A stretch of 64,000 nucleotides of DNA from Terriglobia bacterium (GTDB lineage Bacteria > Acidobacteriota > Terriglobia > Terriglobales > Acidobacteriaceae), in the NCBI GenBank assembly GCA_020073215.1, contig JAIQFO010000015.1, positions 43,025 to 107,024 on the forward strand, given 5' to 3'. Position numbers and translations under genes: made by a program. The notes under the pieces are model-generated. The model did not search any database. It was not told the DNA's origin and was given only the letters and a program-made list of their open reading frames with translations. Below, piece after piece: positions 15,727 through 25,023 of this stretch (within the stretch, counting starts at the first letter, position 1; every line of letters begins with the position of its first letter).

Positions 15727-16131
15727 CTACACACAGCCGTAGAGCTCGGTCAGCAGTTCGTACGCCCTCCGCATGTGTGGAATCACGATGCTGCCCCCCA
15801 CCACCAGCGCCACGTTGATCGCCTCTTCCTGCTCGGCACGGGTCACGCCCAGGCGATAGGACTGGATCACGTGGTAGGAAATGCAATCGTCGCAACGCAA
15901 ACTGGCGGAGGCAACCAGACCCATCAACTCCTTGTATTTCGCGGGTAGGGCGCCTTCGAGGTAGGTGTTGTGATCCAGGTTGTAAAAACGTTTGACGAGG
16001 TAGTTATCGGCCTTGTCGACATTTTCATTCAGACGGGTGCGATGGTCGAGAAAGCGGCGCGCGATTTCACTTTTTTCTGCAACCTGCTTTTCCGAGAACA
16101 GATAGGTGGGTTCTTTGCGGTCGGTGTTCAT
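15727..16131 (-). CDS. AhpD/carboxymuconolactone decarboxylase-like protein
   Basis: 134 residues of the CMD/AhpD all-helical family. The redox signature is CDDCISYH in the middle (CxxC followed by His three residues on), and the helix GLVASASLRC precedes it. AhpD-type proteins use the two cysteines in peroxidase or disulphide chemistry; the actual substrate is unknown. It is convergent with the HigA-like gene and divergent from glpX. A second family member with the same CxxC...H motif is at 61094-61570. Confidence 0.85.
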   Translation of the reverse strand: MNTDRKEPTYLFSEKQVAEKSEIARRFLDHRTRLNENVDKADNYLVKRFYNLDHNTYLEGALPAKYKELMGLVASASLRCDDCISYHVIQSYRLGVTRAEQEEAINVALVVGGSIVIPHMRRAYELLTELYGCV

Positions 16132-16175
16132 GGATGAAGACTAGCAGACGGTTTGCCGCTGGAGGATAGGTCCGC

Positions 16176-16192
16176 GCGGGCGAGTCGCCCGC
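16176..16192. repeat. Short palindrome in the glpX upstream region
   Basis: GCGGGCGAGTCGCCCGC followed by GCCCACACAGG, the style of the other dispersed palindromes here. Located between the divergent AhpD-like and glpX genes. Confidence 0.55.
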
Positions 16193-16282
16193 GCCCACAC
16201 AGGCTTATCGGTGACGGACGCCCTTCCATCTCGGCTCCGAAGAGAATATAGTCCAAAGTCGCATTTATCTTCAGGAGGCATT

Positions 16283-17317
16283 ATGGCAACTCAAACCCGT
16301 CCCGAACCGCACGCCAAGAATTTCGGGGAGAATCTTGAAAGCGATCTGGCGCTGGAATTCTTGCGCGTGGTGGAAAACGCAGCCATCGAGTCGGCGCGCA
16401 CCATGGGCCAGGGAGACCGTCCGCTGAGCGACCAGATGGCCACCGAGGCCATGCGCAAGACGATGGACACGGTCCCCATGCGCGGCACCATCGTGATCGG
16501 CGAGGGCGAGCGCGACGATGCTCCCATGCTTTATATCGGCGAGCAGGTGGGCGGCACCTATCCCGACGGCCGCGAGGTTCCGCAGGTTGACATCGCCGTC
16601 GATCCGCTCGAAGGCACGAACCTCTGTGCCACCGGATCGCCGGGCGCGATCACGGTGCTGGCGGCTTCGGAGAGAGGCGGCTTGCTCCATGCTCCCGACT
16701 GCTACATGGAAAAAATCGTGGTGGGGCCATCGTGCAAGAACGCGGTGGAACTGGATGCTCCGGTGGCCGTCAATCTGAAAAACATTGCGCGGCGGATGCA
16801 TCGCGGTGTGGAGGATCTGGTCGTGGTCGTGCTCGACCGTCCAAGGCACGAGAAACTGATCTCCGATATTCGCAAGGCGGGCGCGCGCATCCGACTGATT
16901 GGCGACGGCGATCTTTCGGCGGGCATTGCCGCGGCGGTGATCGGAACCGGAGTGCACGCGGTCATGGGATCAGGTGGCGCTCCGGAAGGCGTGATTACGG
17001 CGGCTGCCGTTCGCTGCCTGAATGGATACATGCAGGGAAGGCTGGTGATCGACAAGCCGGAACTCGAAGAGCGCATTGCGAAGATGGGGATTAAAGACAA
17101 AAACAGAGTTTACGAGGCGGAAGACCTGGCGCCGGGGAAACAGATGATCTTCGCCGCGACCGGTGTGACCGAAGGCGCGCTACTGAAAGGCGTCCGCTTC
17201 TTTGGCGAAGGGACGCGGACCTCTTCGGTGATTCTGACTCTAAGGACCGGGCGGGTGCGGTTTGTTGAGAGCATCCATTTGGATAAGGGGCCGGATGTGA
17301 AGGTGAGATTCTCGTAG
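16283..17317 (+). CDS. glpX: Class II fructose-1,6-bisphosphatase
   Basis: 344 residues of the GlpX family, which hydrolyses fructose 1,6-bisphosphate in gluconeogenesis with Mn2+. Signatures are [15 protein letters not shown] and [17 protein letters not shown] (metal-binding Asp/Glu), [16 protein letters not shown], and [13 protein letters not shown] near the C-terminus. ATG 16283 is preferred over an upstream in-frame ATG because AGGAGG stands seven bases before it. It is a single gene, convergent with a TPR gene 36 bases downstream. Confidence 0.95.
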   Translation: MATQTRPEPHAKNFGENLESDLALEFLRVVENAAIESARTMGQGDRPLSDQMATEAMRKTMDTVPMRGTIVIGEGERDDAPMLYIGEQVGGTYPDGREVPQVDIAVDPLEGTNLCATGSPGAITVLAASERGGLLHAPDCYMEKIVVGPSCKNAVELDAPVAVNLKNIARRMHRGVEDLVVVVLDRPRHEKLISDIRKAGARIRLIGDGDLSAGIAAAVIGTGVHAVMGSGGAPEGVITAAAVRCLNGYMQGRLVIDKPELEERIAKMGIKDKNRVYEAEDLAPGKQMIFAATGVTEGALLKGVRFFGEGTRTSSVILTLRTGRVRFVESIHLDKGPDVKVRFS

Positions 17318-17353
17318 GGGACGGGTGGCCCACTAGTCAAGAGACCACATCGC

Positions 17354-19198
17354 TCAGCGCATGCTGGGCACTTCGGGTAGCTTGTCCCGGCGAGCCTCAT
17401 ACCGGTTCGCTTCGGCCAGTCGCCCTTGAGACTTCATCATCGCAGCCAGTTTGTCGAGCGGAAATCTGAGGGCAACCGAATCGGGGCCGAAATCCTGTTC
17501 GACGAAGCTGATGACACGCAGATAGAGTTGCTCCGCCTGTGGCAGTCGTCCGCTTTGCTCGCAGACAGATGCCATCGTCATTGCGGCCCCGAACCATTTC
17601 CGGTTCATAGGTTTGTCAAGATGTTCGGCGAGATTCATACCACGGATCAAGACCGTCTCGGCATCGGTCAGACGGTTGGCCCGCCGATAGTTGTCTCCGA
17701 GAGCAGTCAGCACAAGCGCTAACTGCGCGTCGTTATGCGTGTCTTCGTCCAACTTGATGGCTCTCTGATAGATTGCTTCTGCCTCGGCATACTTGCCATC
17801 CTCAACGTAGGTCCATCCCAGCAGTTGGAACCCTCTGTTGAGCGCTTCCGTGTCGCCCGCTCCGTAGAGTGCAAGCGCACTACTAAGAGACTCCTCAGCG
17901 TCGGCCGGGCGGTGGGCGGTTTTATAGAACAACCCCAGCTCAAAATGTGCGCTAGCAGTCGCCGTGCTGGAGGGACTCGTGGTTGCGATGGCTAACACAA
18001 GGGCTTGCTTCAGATCAGCCTCGGCCTCTGGAAGTTGATGGGTTGCATTTTCATGGAAGAAAGCAGAATCGGAAAGCGCAAGCATCTGGTCTCCCGCACT
18101 CAGGCCGTGAGAGAGAGCCTTTTCCTGGGCAAAGAACTGTTCTGCTTCTTGGGACTTTCCCGTGTTCATCGCTTCCACGGCACGAGATCGGACGGCCATC
18201 ATCTGGCCGTGGAGATCATCCGTATCGCTTTCTTTGCTGGCAGTTAACATCGCCTGATGGACCTGCTTTGCCTGGTCCACTTTTCCCGCCGCGTAGAGAC
18301 TGAATTCCTGACTCTGCAGATTGATAGCCACTTTGGACAATGCCGGCGGGTTAGCGTGACGGTACACATCTACTGCCTGTGCATATGTCGCGGAGGCTTC
18401 CTCGGCGTGACCGCGTTTCTCCAAGGTCTTAGCCACAGAAACAAGCGCGTCTCCGTATAACTCGCTCTTGGGACCTTTCATGCTGAGCGCCAGAGCGGCC
18501 CTGTCACGGTGCAGGTTCTCCACTAGATCCCAGCGACCGTCCTCCTCGTACAGCTGCGCCAGATGATCCGCCAGTAGGAGAAAGTTCTCGCAGGGTGTGC
18601 CCCGTTTCCCCGTCATCAGCGCGAAAACTTCCGTGTAGATGCCTTCCCCCTTGCTGTATTGATGGCTCGATTTATAGAGCATGGTGAGGGCATCGAGAGC
18701 AAAAGAAAGAGTGCATACTGTGACTTTTGGTTTCTCGTTGTACGCATTTAAGGATTCCAGCAGGGGCGTCTCCCCCTCCTGATATTGGCCAAGCCCAGTG
18801 AGTGCGATACCCAATCCGACTTTGCTACCCAAAATCGATTCGTTGTTCTCCGCATAGATGCCGCGGTACAACTGCAGTGCGCTCCGGTAAGCCGTTTCTG
18901 CTTCGTTGTATTTTCGTTGCTCCCGCAAGGACCAGCCCAGGTCAGCGTTGCTGTCAGCAATGCTGGCTGTTCCCAGATTGTGCTGCTCCGCATAAGCAAG
19001 AGATTCCCGGAAGAGCCTTTCGGCCGTCACGTAGTCCGCGATCGACATGGAGTCGTCCCCACGGTCGGTCATGCCTTGCCACACATTAATACTTGCTTGT
19101 TGGGCAGTGGCGTGAGGGGTTTCTTGTCCCGTAGAGAAAAAAGGCAGCCCAACGATCAGCGTCAGAAGCAACGATAGAGATAACAAAGGAATGCGCAT
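17354..19198 (-). CDS. Secreted TPR-repeat protein
   Basis: 614 residues beginning with a signal peptide (LLSLSLLLTLIVGLPFFSTG). The rest is built of TPR units of the kinesin-light-chain type (NADLGWSLREQRKYNEAETA, LGWTYVEDGKYAEAEAIYQR, LGDNYRRANRLTDAETVLIR, SVCEQSGRLPQAEQLYLRVI). No catalytic domain is seen. It is expected in the periplasm as a protein-binding scaffold. It is not obviously in an operon and is followed by about 1 kb without genes on its 5' side. Confidence 0.85.
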   Translation of the reverse strand: MRIPLLSLSLLLTLIVGLPFFSTGQETPHATAQQASINVWQGMTDRGDDSMSIADYVTAERLFRESLAYAEQHNLGTASIADSNADLGWSLREQRKYNEAETAYRSALQLYRGIYAENNESILGSKVGLGIALTGLGQYQEGETPLLESLNAYNEKPKVTVCTLSFALDALTMLYKSSHQYSKGEGIYTEVFALMTGKRGTPCENFLLLADHLAQLYEEDGRWDLVENLHRDRAALALSMKGPKSELYGDALVSVAKTLEKRGHAEEASATYAQAVDVYRHANPPALSKVAINLQSQEFSLYAAGKVDQAKQVHQAMLTASKESDTDDLHGQMMAVRSRAVEAMNTGKSQEAEQFFAQEKALSHGLSAGDQMLALSDSAFFHENATHQLPEAEADLKQALVLAIATTSPSSTATASAHFELGLFYKTAHRPADAEESLSSALALYGAGDTEALNRGFQLLGWTYVEDGKYAEAEAIYQRAIKLDEDTHNDAQLALVLTALGDNYRRANRLTDAETVLIRGMNLAEHLDKPMNRKWFGAAMTMASVCEQSGRLPQAEQLYLRVISFVEQDFGPDSVALRFPLDKLAAMMKSQGRLAEANRYEARRDKLPEVPSMR

Positions 19199-20214
19199 TT
19201 CTACAGCTCCTTCCCGAGCCTAACTATTGGCGTTCTAACAACGAAACTGACGCGACGCCACAGCGTCACAATTCCCGATTCGTCGAATCACGATCACCGT
19301 TACTAAAAACACAGTGACTCTCGAGCGTATTTCTGTGACGGAGTGCAAACAAGTTACTGTGGTGTATAACTGAGCGACCACCGAAACCTGTAAGAGTCCC
19401 GGGAAATACGCGACGGAAATACAGGGCCACCCATCCCGCCTCTTGCGAAGAACGCAAGAGGGGGCACTGCCAGAGGTTGATGAAATGAGACTGCGCCGCG
19501 CATCGCTCCGAGGGGAGTGGACCGCTGCCAGCGGGCTACGAATTCTGGGATGTATGACACAGCCATGGACGTGTGAGTGGACGTGACGGTGTAGTTCTTT
19601 GTACGTAAGTGTGCTGGTAACCAGCATGGAAGATCTCAATGCAGGCCAGGAATATTTCGGCGTCGCGGTGTCGAACCCGCTTCGTTGGGTGAAAGAAGGC
19701 ACAGCAAATCACGAAACCCATCTAAGTTATTGAAAGTAAAATACTTTACGTGTAAGTCCTTATTCCTCACAGACCTGGCGAAAACCATCCACTGAATCCC
19801 CGCTAAGTATTTGATTCCAAAAGACCGGACAAAGGGGGTCAACCGCCCGCGCAAGTGTTAATCGTTCAACCGCCAGGTGCGCAAATCGGCTGGATGCCTC
19901 GATGAAAGCGACGAAAGCAATCTTACGAGACCGGTTTTGCATGAGCCGCAGATCACTCAGTCTTGAACTCTCTCGGGCTGTTCGCCGTTGTGTTGGACGG
20001 AACTGGTCACGTCGGCGCAGCCTGAAGAAGTGTCGGCAATTTCCACTGATCGCACGCCTGCTACAATCTCTAGCTCCCTGCTAAGAGGAAGATAAAAGGA
20101 AACTTCCTGCTCCACAGAAACGTATCTAGTATGTGCTGTTAGGCTCCCGCGCACTTCGCTGCGGCAGCAACCGGACGTTTTGGGGCGGTCAACAGGAAAC
20201 TTGCGGAGTCTGGT
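19199..20214. other. 1-kb region without a convincing gene
   Basis: Reading frames on both strands here are short or have unlikely composition (Ser/Thr/Arg/Val-rich with no domain). Base composition looks less GC-rich than in the neighbours. It holds a perfect hairpin CCTCTTGCG / CGCAAGAGG with a 5-base loop (19439-19461) and a smaller palindrome TGCTGGTAACCAGCA near 19610. It must contain promoters for the divergent TPR gene and the ECF sigma operon. It may be a decayed gene or an RNA locus, which I cannot decide. Confidence 0.4.
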
Positions 20215-20814
20215 TTGGAAGAAGCCCAGGTTGTCGGATTGCTGGTCCGTCGCTGCGTTGGGGGCGATGCCGCGGCTTGGGAAGAAATTGTTCAGCGCTA
20301 TCACCGGCGCATCTACAACGTCTGCTACCGGTTTGCCGGGGATTCCAACAACGCGCAGGACCTCACCCAAGAGGTCTTTATCAAGATGTACCGCACCCTG
20401 AATACCTACGACTCGGGCAAGGGCGCGTTCATGACTTGGGTCACCACCATTACGCGCAACCTGCTGGTCGATCATTTCCGCAAAAGCAAGGGCGACCGAA
20501 TCACGGATTCGCTGGATTCAGCGCCTTCTGAGTATGAGGATGCGCAGCCTCTGAGCGACCAGATTGCCGACCGGGGACTGCCGCCCGACGCCGCGGTTCA
20601 AAGCCGGGAGACTCGGGAAATGGTGCATTTGGCGCTGCAAAAGCTGTCCCCGGAGCTGCGGGAGGCGGTCATTTTGAGGGATTTACAGGATATGGACTAT
20701 CGGGAAATCGCTACGGCTCTGAGGGTTCCGGAGGGAACCGTCAAGTCCAGAATTAACCGGGGACGGGCGGAACTTGCCCGGCTCCTACAACGTACCTATA
20801 GGCAGGTGATGTGA
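20215..20814 (+). CDS. ECF-type RNA polymerase sigma factor
   Basis: 199 residues of the RpoE-like ECF type. Region 2 is at about 25-95 (YNVCYRFAGDSNNAQDLTQE, WVTTITRNLLVDHFRKSK) and region 4 at about 135-190 (LSPELREAVILRDLQDMDYR, then VPEGTVKSRINRGRAELARL). The start is TTG 20215 with GGAG a few bases upstream. It heads a four-gene operon in which every junction overlaps: anti-sigma (TGATG), zinc-finger/LiaF protein (ATGA) and DUF4097 protein (GTGGCTAG). The system is probably released by an envelope signal. Confidence 0.92.
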   Translation: MEEAQVVGLLVRRCVGGDAAAWEEIVQRYHRRIYNVCYRFAGDSNNAQDLTQEVFIKMYRTLNTYDSGKGAFMTWVTTITRNLLVDHFRKSKGDRITDSLDSAPSEYEDAQPLSDQIADRGLPPDAAVQSRETREMVHLALQKLSPELREAVILRDLQDMDYREIATALRVPEGTVKSRINRGRAELARLLQRTYRQVM

Positions 20815-21614
20815 TGCCGGAGGAAACAAAACACGGGGTTGAGTGCACGGAGTTCGAAGCACTGCTCAGCGATGCCTTGGACGGTGAGGGGCGGCTGAGC
20901 CCGGCACTTCGGGAGAGATTCGATGCCCATCGGCGCGTGTGCGGGATTTGCGGGCCGCTGTTCGCGGATGTGCGGGCTGGCCAGCAGTGGCTGCGGTCGC
21001 TCGAAGCGGTCGAGCCTCCCGCGCATCTGGTGCACAACATTCTGGCGGCGACCAGCGGAGTCGTAAGCACGCGGCCGCTGGCGGCTCGGACAGACGGACG
21101 GACGACTCCTTTTGGCGAGCGGGCGCGGGAGTGGTGGGATTCGTTCCTTGCGCCGGTGGCCGCCTTTGTCCGGCAGCCGCGCTTCGTGATGTCGTTTGGG
21201 ATGATCTTCTTCTCCTTCTCCCTGGGCCTGAACGTGATGGGCGTGAAGCCGGCGGACGTGGCGAAGGTTGACCTGAGGCCGGCGGCGTTGCGTCATGCGT
21301 ACAATGATGCGCAAATCAAGGTCGTGAAGTTCTACGACAATATTCGCTTTGTGTACGAAATCGAATCGAAGGTGCGCGAGCTGAAGCGGGCCAACACTCC
21401 CGCCGAGCCCGCCCCTGTGCAACCGAAAGAGAATCGCAAGAACGACACCAGTGGGCAACCAGATAATAGACAGGATCGTAACTATTCCCAGGAATACAAC
21501 CAGCCGGTATTGGCCGCGCTGCGGGTCGGAGCCCCTTTCACGCCGGTTTTGCGTGATGGGGTGTGGGATGCTTCTCCTGCCGTGACGGGAACCACAAATC
21601 GGAGGTTTGTATGA
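20814..21614 (+). CDS. Zinc-finger anti-sigma factor, single-pass membrane protein
   Basis: 266 residues from ATG 20814, which shares one base with the sigma gene's TGA (a GTG lies one codon earlier). The zinc-binding motif is H39-x3-C43-x2-C46 (HRRVCGIC). One membrane helix lies at about 122-142 (FVMSFGMIFFSFSLGLNVMG). It is followed by an extracytoplasmic charged helical part and a Gln/Asn-rich linker near 205-225 (ENRKNDTSGQPDNRQDRN). It should hold the sigma factor encoded just upstream at the inner face of the membrane. Its stop overlaps the next gene by 4 bases. Confidence 0.85.
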   Translation: MPEETKHGVECTEFEALLSDALDGEGRLSPALRERFDAHRRVCGICGPLFADVRAGQQWLRSLEAVEPPAHLVHNILAATSGVVSTRPLAARTDGRTTPFGERAREWWDSFLAPVAAFVRQPRFVMSFGMIFFSFSLGLNVMGVKPADVAKVDLRPAALRHAYNDAQIKVVKFYDNIRFVYEIESKVRELKRANTPAEPAPVQPKENRKNDTSGQPDNRQDRNYSQEYNQPVLAALRVGAPFTPVLRDGVWDASPAVTGTTNRRFV

Positions 21615-22621
21615 ACTGCGCCAATCATGCTGATGCGTCGGCAGTGGCCTATTGCCGCACTTGCGGAAAGGCACTGTGCGCGAACTGTACACGTCCTGTG
21701 CGGGGCGTCATCTATTGCGAAGACTGCCTGGGAGCAAGGATGGAGGGCGCTCCGGCGGGTGCGGCGGGATTCGTTTCTGCCACAGTCCCCCCCGCGGCAG
21801 CGCAGGGGCGGGTTCTTTCCCCGCCGCCTCCTCTGGGAAGCGGCAGCGGCCCCAACCCGACCGTAGCTGGAATTCTGGCCGGATTCTTTCCTTTCGGCGT
21901 GGGTCCCGTGTACACGGGCCAATACGCCAAGGGGCTGGCGCATCTCGCCGTCTTCGTTTTGCTCATCGCTGGGGCAAATGCCAGCGACAGCGGGCACAGC
22001 GAAGCTCTGGGAATCATATGCGGCTTCGGCATTGCCTTCTTTTATGTCTACCAGATTATCGATTCGGTGCGCTCGGCGAGGGCGATCCAGATGGCGCAGC
22101 CGATACCGGATCCCTTCGGCTTGGCGGCAACGTTTTCCGGCGGAGACAAGATTGAGGCCAGCAAAATCCCGATGGGTGCGATCGTGCTCATCCTGCTCGG
22201 AGTGCTATTCCTGCTGCATACGATGGGCTTGGGACTCGGCCTTGGCCGCTTCTGGCCTCTGATTTTGATCGCGCTTGGCGTCTGGCTATTCGCGCGCAAC
22301 TGGGGCCTGCTGGCGTCTGGTTGTTCGGGCTGCCAATGCGCGCGCTGCCGCACCCGGCGAATCATGGGCCCTGCGATGCTGGTCACCATCGGCGCTTTGT
22401 TCCTGCTGGAGAACCTGAATGCTTTAAGTATTGGCCGCACTTGGCCGGTGATTCTACTGGTGATTGGCGCGGTCAAGCTGCTGCAGGGAAACGCCTCGAC
22501 TGAAGGACACCTTTTGACACCCGGGCCGGGCACGACCCCTCTGGGAGGCCCTATTCCTCCGGTACCGCCCGAACCTCCGACTCCTCCCGTTCCGCCCACA
22601 AGCGAGGTGAACCGTGGCTAG
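21611..22621 (+). CDS. B-box-like zinc-finger membrane protein with LiaF-type helices
   Basis: 336 residues from ATG 21611 (GGAGG seven bases upstream, overlapping the anti-sigma stop as ATGA). The N-terminus is a compact B-box-like zinc finger with Cys/His at about 3, 6, 15, 18, 23, 26, 36 and 39 (CRTCGKALCANC, IYCEDC). A Pro/Gly-rich linker follows, then several membrane helices. The later ones pair in the LiaF/DUF5668 style (PMGAIVLILLGVLFLLHTMG, RFWPLILIALGVWLFARNWG, MLVTIGALFLLENLNALSIG). The tail is Pro-rich. It is probably a cytoplasmic-membrane sensor or regulator in the sigma operon; LiaF proteins act in cell-envelope stress signalling. Confidence 0.8.
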   Translation: MNCANHADASAVAYCRTCGKALCANCTRPVRGVIYCEDCLGARMEGAPAGAAGFVSATVPPAAAQGRVLSPPPPLGSGSGPNPTVAGILAGFFPFGVGPVYTGQYAKGLAHLAVFVLLIAGANASDSGHSEALGIICGFGIAFFYVYQIIDSVRSARAIQMAQPIPDPFGLAATFSGGDKIEASKIPMGAIVLILLGVLFLLHTMGLGLGLGRFWPLILIALGVWLFARNWGLLASGCSGCQCARCRTRRIMGPAMLVTIGALFLLENLNALSIGRTWPVILLVIGAVKLLQGNASTEGHLLTPGPGTTPLGGPIPPVPPEPPTPPVPPTSEVNRG

Positions 22622-24116
22622 CCCAACCATGACTCCGCCGGCTCCGCGTCCTCCGCATCGTTCGATCGCCGGGCCCGTCGTCCTGATCCTGATGGGAGTG
22701 CTGTTTCTGCTCGGGACCATGGGTATTTTGGAAATCCATCGCCTCGCATCGCTGTTCGCCCGCTTCTGGCCTGCGCTGCTCATACTCTGGGGCGTGCTGA
22801 AGCTGATCGAATACGAACAGGCAAAGCGCGCTGGCCAGCAGGCGCGGGGCATTGGGGTCGGTGGCGTCTTCCTGATGCTGTTCCTCATCATGGCCGGATT
22901 GATTGCCACCCAGGCGTCCCGCCTGAACTGGAAGAACATCGGGGAGCACATCCAGATCGGCGACGACGAAGATTTCAACGAGATTTTCGGCGGGTCCACA
23001 TTCAACTACAGCGACGAGCTCAGCCAGGAAATCCCCGCGGGCAGCGCGCTGCACGTCAATGACGACCGCGGCACCATCACTGTCAATGTGGCGGACGGCA
23101 AGACCGTGAAAGTCTCTGTGCGCAAAAAGGTCCGCGCCGAGAAGGAGCAGGACGCCGACAGCTACAACAGCAAAACCAAGCCGCAGCTTACAGTCGTCGA
23201 CAAAGTCGTCACGCTGGACGCCAACGTACACGGCGCCGGCGACAAGAGCGTCACCACCGACATGGATATTTACGTGCCTTCCAACACCGCGTTGATGATC
23301 ACCTCGAGCCGAGGTGATGTGACCATCGCGGGTCTGTCCAGCAATGTCGAGATCAACCACCATCGCGGCGAGATCAACATCAACGACCACACCGGAAACA
23401 TCTCCCTGAACCTGAACCGCAGTGCGGCCCGCCTGGGACAGGTGAAAGGCGATGTGACCATTCAGGGTAGAGCGAACGAAGTGGCGGTGGAAGATGTGGA
23501 CGGCGCGGTTCATCTGAATGGAGAGTTTTATGAAAGCGTGCGGCTGGTGCGGGTCAGCAAAACGGTGAGTTTCCACTCCTCGCGCACCGATATGGAGTTT
23601 TCGCGCCTGGATGGCAGGCTCGATCTGGATTCCGGCGACCTGCGCGCCGATTCGCTCCTGGGACCGATGCATCTGACAACGCGCTCGAAAGACATCTCGC
23701 TCGAAGGGCTGTCGGGCGATCTGCGGCTGGAAGACTCGAACGGGAGGGTCGAGGTCGGGTTGCACAAGCCGGGAAGCATCCAGATCGAGAACCGCAAGGG
23801 CGACGTGCAGGTTACGATTCCGCCGAATACGGCAATGAAAGTGGACGCGCGCACCCATCAAGGCGAAATTGAGAGCGATTTCGACGAAATCAAAGTGGAC
23901 AACCGCAATCGGGAATCGAGCGCCAGCGGTTCGATCGGAACCAACGGCCCGCCCCTCCGGTTAAACTGCGAAAAGGGAGCGATCGAAATCCGCAAAGGGA
24001 CGGTAGCCGTGGTGGCTCCCCCCGTACCGCCCACTCCGCCCGCCGCGCCGAAGCCGGGCAAGCCGGCGAAGTCGCTTCCGGCTCCGAAGGCAAAGCCGGT
24101 AGAGAGCGAGAATTAG
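22614..24116 (+). CDS. LiaF-like helices fused to a DUF4097 beta-repeat domain
   Basis: 500 residues starting at GTG 22614, overlapping the previous stop; ATG 22629 is an alternative. Three membrane helices lie at about 17-100 ([46 protein letters not shown]). They precede a long DUF4097-type beta-solenoid at about 135-450 ([60 protein letters not shown]). The tail is Pro/Lys-rich and repetitive. The domain is presumably extracytoplasmic. As the last gene of the sigma/anti-sigma operon it is probably the effector or sensor of that stress circuit. Confidence 0.83.
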   Translation: MASPTMTPPAPRPPHRSIAGPVVLILMGVLFLLGTMGILEIHRLASLFARFWPALLILWGVLKLIEYEQAKRAGQQARGIGVGGVFLMLFLIMAGLIATQASRLNWKNIGEHIQIGDDEDFNEIFGGSTFNYSDELSQEIPAGSALHVNDDRGTITVNVADGKTVKVSVRKKVRAEKEQDADSYNSKTKPQLTVVDKVVTLDANVHGAGDKSVTTDMDIYVPSNTALMITSSRGDVTIAGLSSNVEINHHRGEININDHTGNISLNLNRSAARLGQVKGDVTIQGRANEVAVEDVDGAVHLNGEFYESVRLVRVSKTVSFHSSRTDMEFSRLDGRLDLDSGDLRADSLLGPMHLTTRSKDISLEGLSGDLRLEDSNGRVEVGLHKPGSIQIENRKGDVQVTIPPNTAMKVDARTHQGEIESDFDEIKVDNRNRESSASGSIGTNGPPLRLNCEKGAIEIRKGTVAVVAPPVPPTPPAAPKPGKPAKSLPAPKAKPVESEN

Positions 24117-24129
24117 GAAAGCGCCTGTC

Positions 24130-24212
24130 AACTTTAAGTTGTCAGCTCTCAGTTTCTTCGCTCCCGGGAAGGAAGCCAAGAACTGGCAGCTGGCAACTGA
24201 CAACTGACAGCA
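24130..24212. repeat. Imperfect inverted repeat of GTTGTCAGTT type
   Basis: TGTCAACTTTAAGTTGTCAG on the left and GGCAACTGACAACTGACAG on the right, about 45 bases apart, form an imperfect hairpin between the DUF4097 gene and the kinase remnant. Similar low-complexity words appear near 35985 and 46511. Confidence 0.5.
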
Positions 24213-24231
24213 GCACTTCTTGGGTTATAAT
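24204..24231 (+). promoter_or_regulatory. Candidate sigma-70-like promoter before the kinase remnant
   Basis: CTGACA (24204-24209), a 16-base spacer and TATAAT (24226-24231) lie only 10 bases before the GTG of the truncated kinase. A near-consensus -10 is rare in this GC-rich sequence. Confidence 0.4.
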
Positions 24232-24241
24232 CTCGCCCACT

Positions 24242-24421
24242 GTGAACCTGGCCTCTGGCACCAAACTTGGCCCGTATGACATCGTCTCCCTTTTAGGCGC
24301 CGGCGGCATGGGCGAGGTTTATCGCGCCCGCGATTCCCGTCTCAAGCGGGAAGTGGCCATCAAAGTCTTGCCGCAGGCTCTTTCTCTTGACGCCGACCGG
24401 TTGCACACGGGGCTGAGGTAG
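24242..24421 (+). pseudogene. Truncated Ser/Thr protein kinase, N-terminal remnant
   Basis: Fifty-nine codons from GTG 24242 to TAG encode the first strands of a Pkn-type kinase. They include the glycine-rich loop ([15 protein letters not shown]) and the catalytic-lysine strand ([12 protein letters not shown]), then stop right after SLDADRL where the C-helix should start. No continuation of the kinase is found in any frame in the next 600 bases; a PilZ gene begins on the opposite strand. It is best read as a deletion remnant of a full kinase gene that kept its promoter. Confidence 0.75.
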
Positions 24422-24485
24422 AAGAGGCCCGGTCAACCGTCCACTCCCTCACTATTAAGATGTGGTTCGCGCAGTTGCGGGGTTA

Positions 24486-24839
24486 CTACAACGATCTTGA
24501 GTCACTGGCCAGGAAGGTCAAGAGTGCCTGCATGTCTTTCTTGGACTCACGGTCAGACAGATCGACTCCCCAAAAATTGTTGTGAGCCTCCAAACACTCG
24601 ACCCCGGCCTGGAGTTCAGTTGGGCCGAGCTGCCGAACCCATGCGATGCGAAACTCCGCTTTCTGTGACCCGCGCTGCAGATTTACGATCATTCCCGGCT
24701 GCAAGAGCGTTCGGAGGCCGCCCAGCCGTGCTCCCTCATCTGTGATCTCAACGGTGTGTGCCAGGTGGGTGACTTTATCGATCCAAACCTTAACCGGCAA
24801 TACCATCTTTCTGCGCGGCGATTTGCGCTGTTCCAGCAT
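24486..24839 (-). CDS. PilZ domain protein
   Basis: 117 residues. The N-terminal RKSPRR (consensus RxxxR of c-di-GMP-binding PilZ domains) is followed by beta strands with ITDEGARLGGL in place of the DxSxxG box and QAGVECLE near the end. Acidobacteria use many such single-domain PilZ proteins as c-di-GMP receptors; the target is unknown. The box is degenerate (Asp-Glu-Gly-Ala), so binding is plausible but not certain. A second PilZ-like protein is at 58812-59207. Confidence 0.75.
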   Translation of the reverse strand: MLEQRKSPRRKMVLPVKVWIDKVTHLAHTVEITDEGARLGGLRTLLQPGMIVNLQRGSQKAEFRIAWVRQLGPTELQAGVECLEAHNNFWGVDLSDRESKKDMQALLTFLASDSRSL

Positions 24840-25023
24840 CAGAACACGATTATCCTATGTCCGCCAGTCAGGGAAAAGTTACCGGAGTTTTCCGTAAATC
24901 CCCACCACCGCCGGGAGCCAGACAGCATGGCCCGCGAGAACGTTTCTTCTCAACTACGACACATAAACTGAGAACCACGAACCGGGAGCCAAAAGCCAAT
25001 CGCCCCCATGTTAGATTCAAACG

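Noticed and set aside
19655..19700. T-arm-like word (GTGTCGAACCCGC) suggesting a tRNA
   Set aside because: The stems around the loop do not pair, and no acceptor or anticodon arm can be drawn on either strand.
19235..19702. 155-codon minus-strand frame in the gene-free kilobase
   Set aside because: Composition is Ser/Thr/Arg/Val-rich with no helix or domain pattern and no ribosome binding site.
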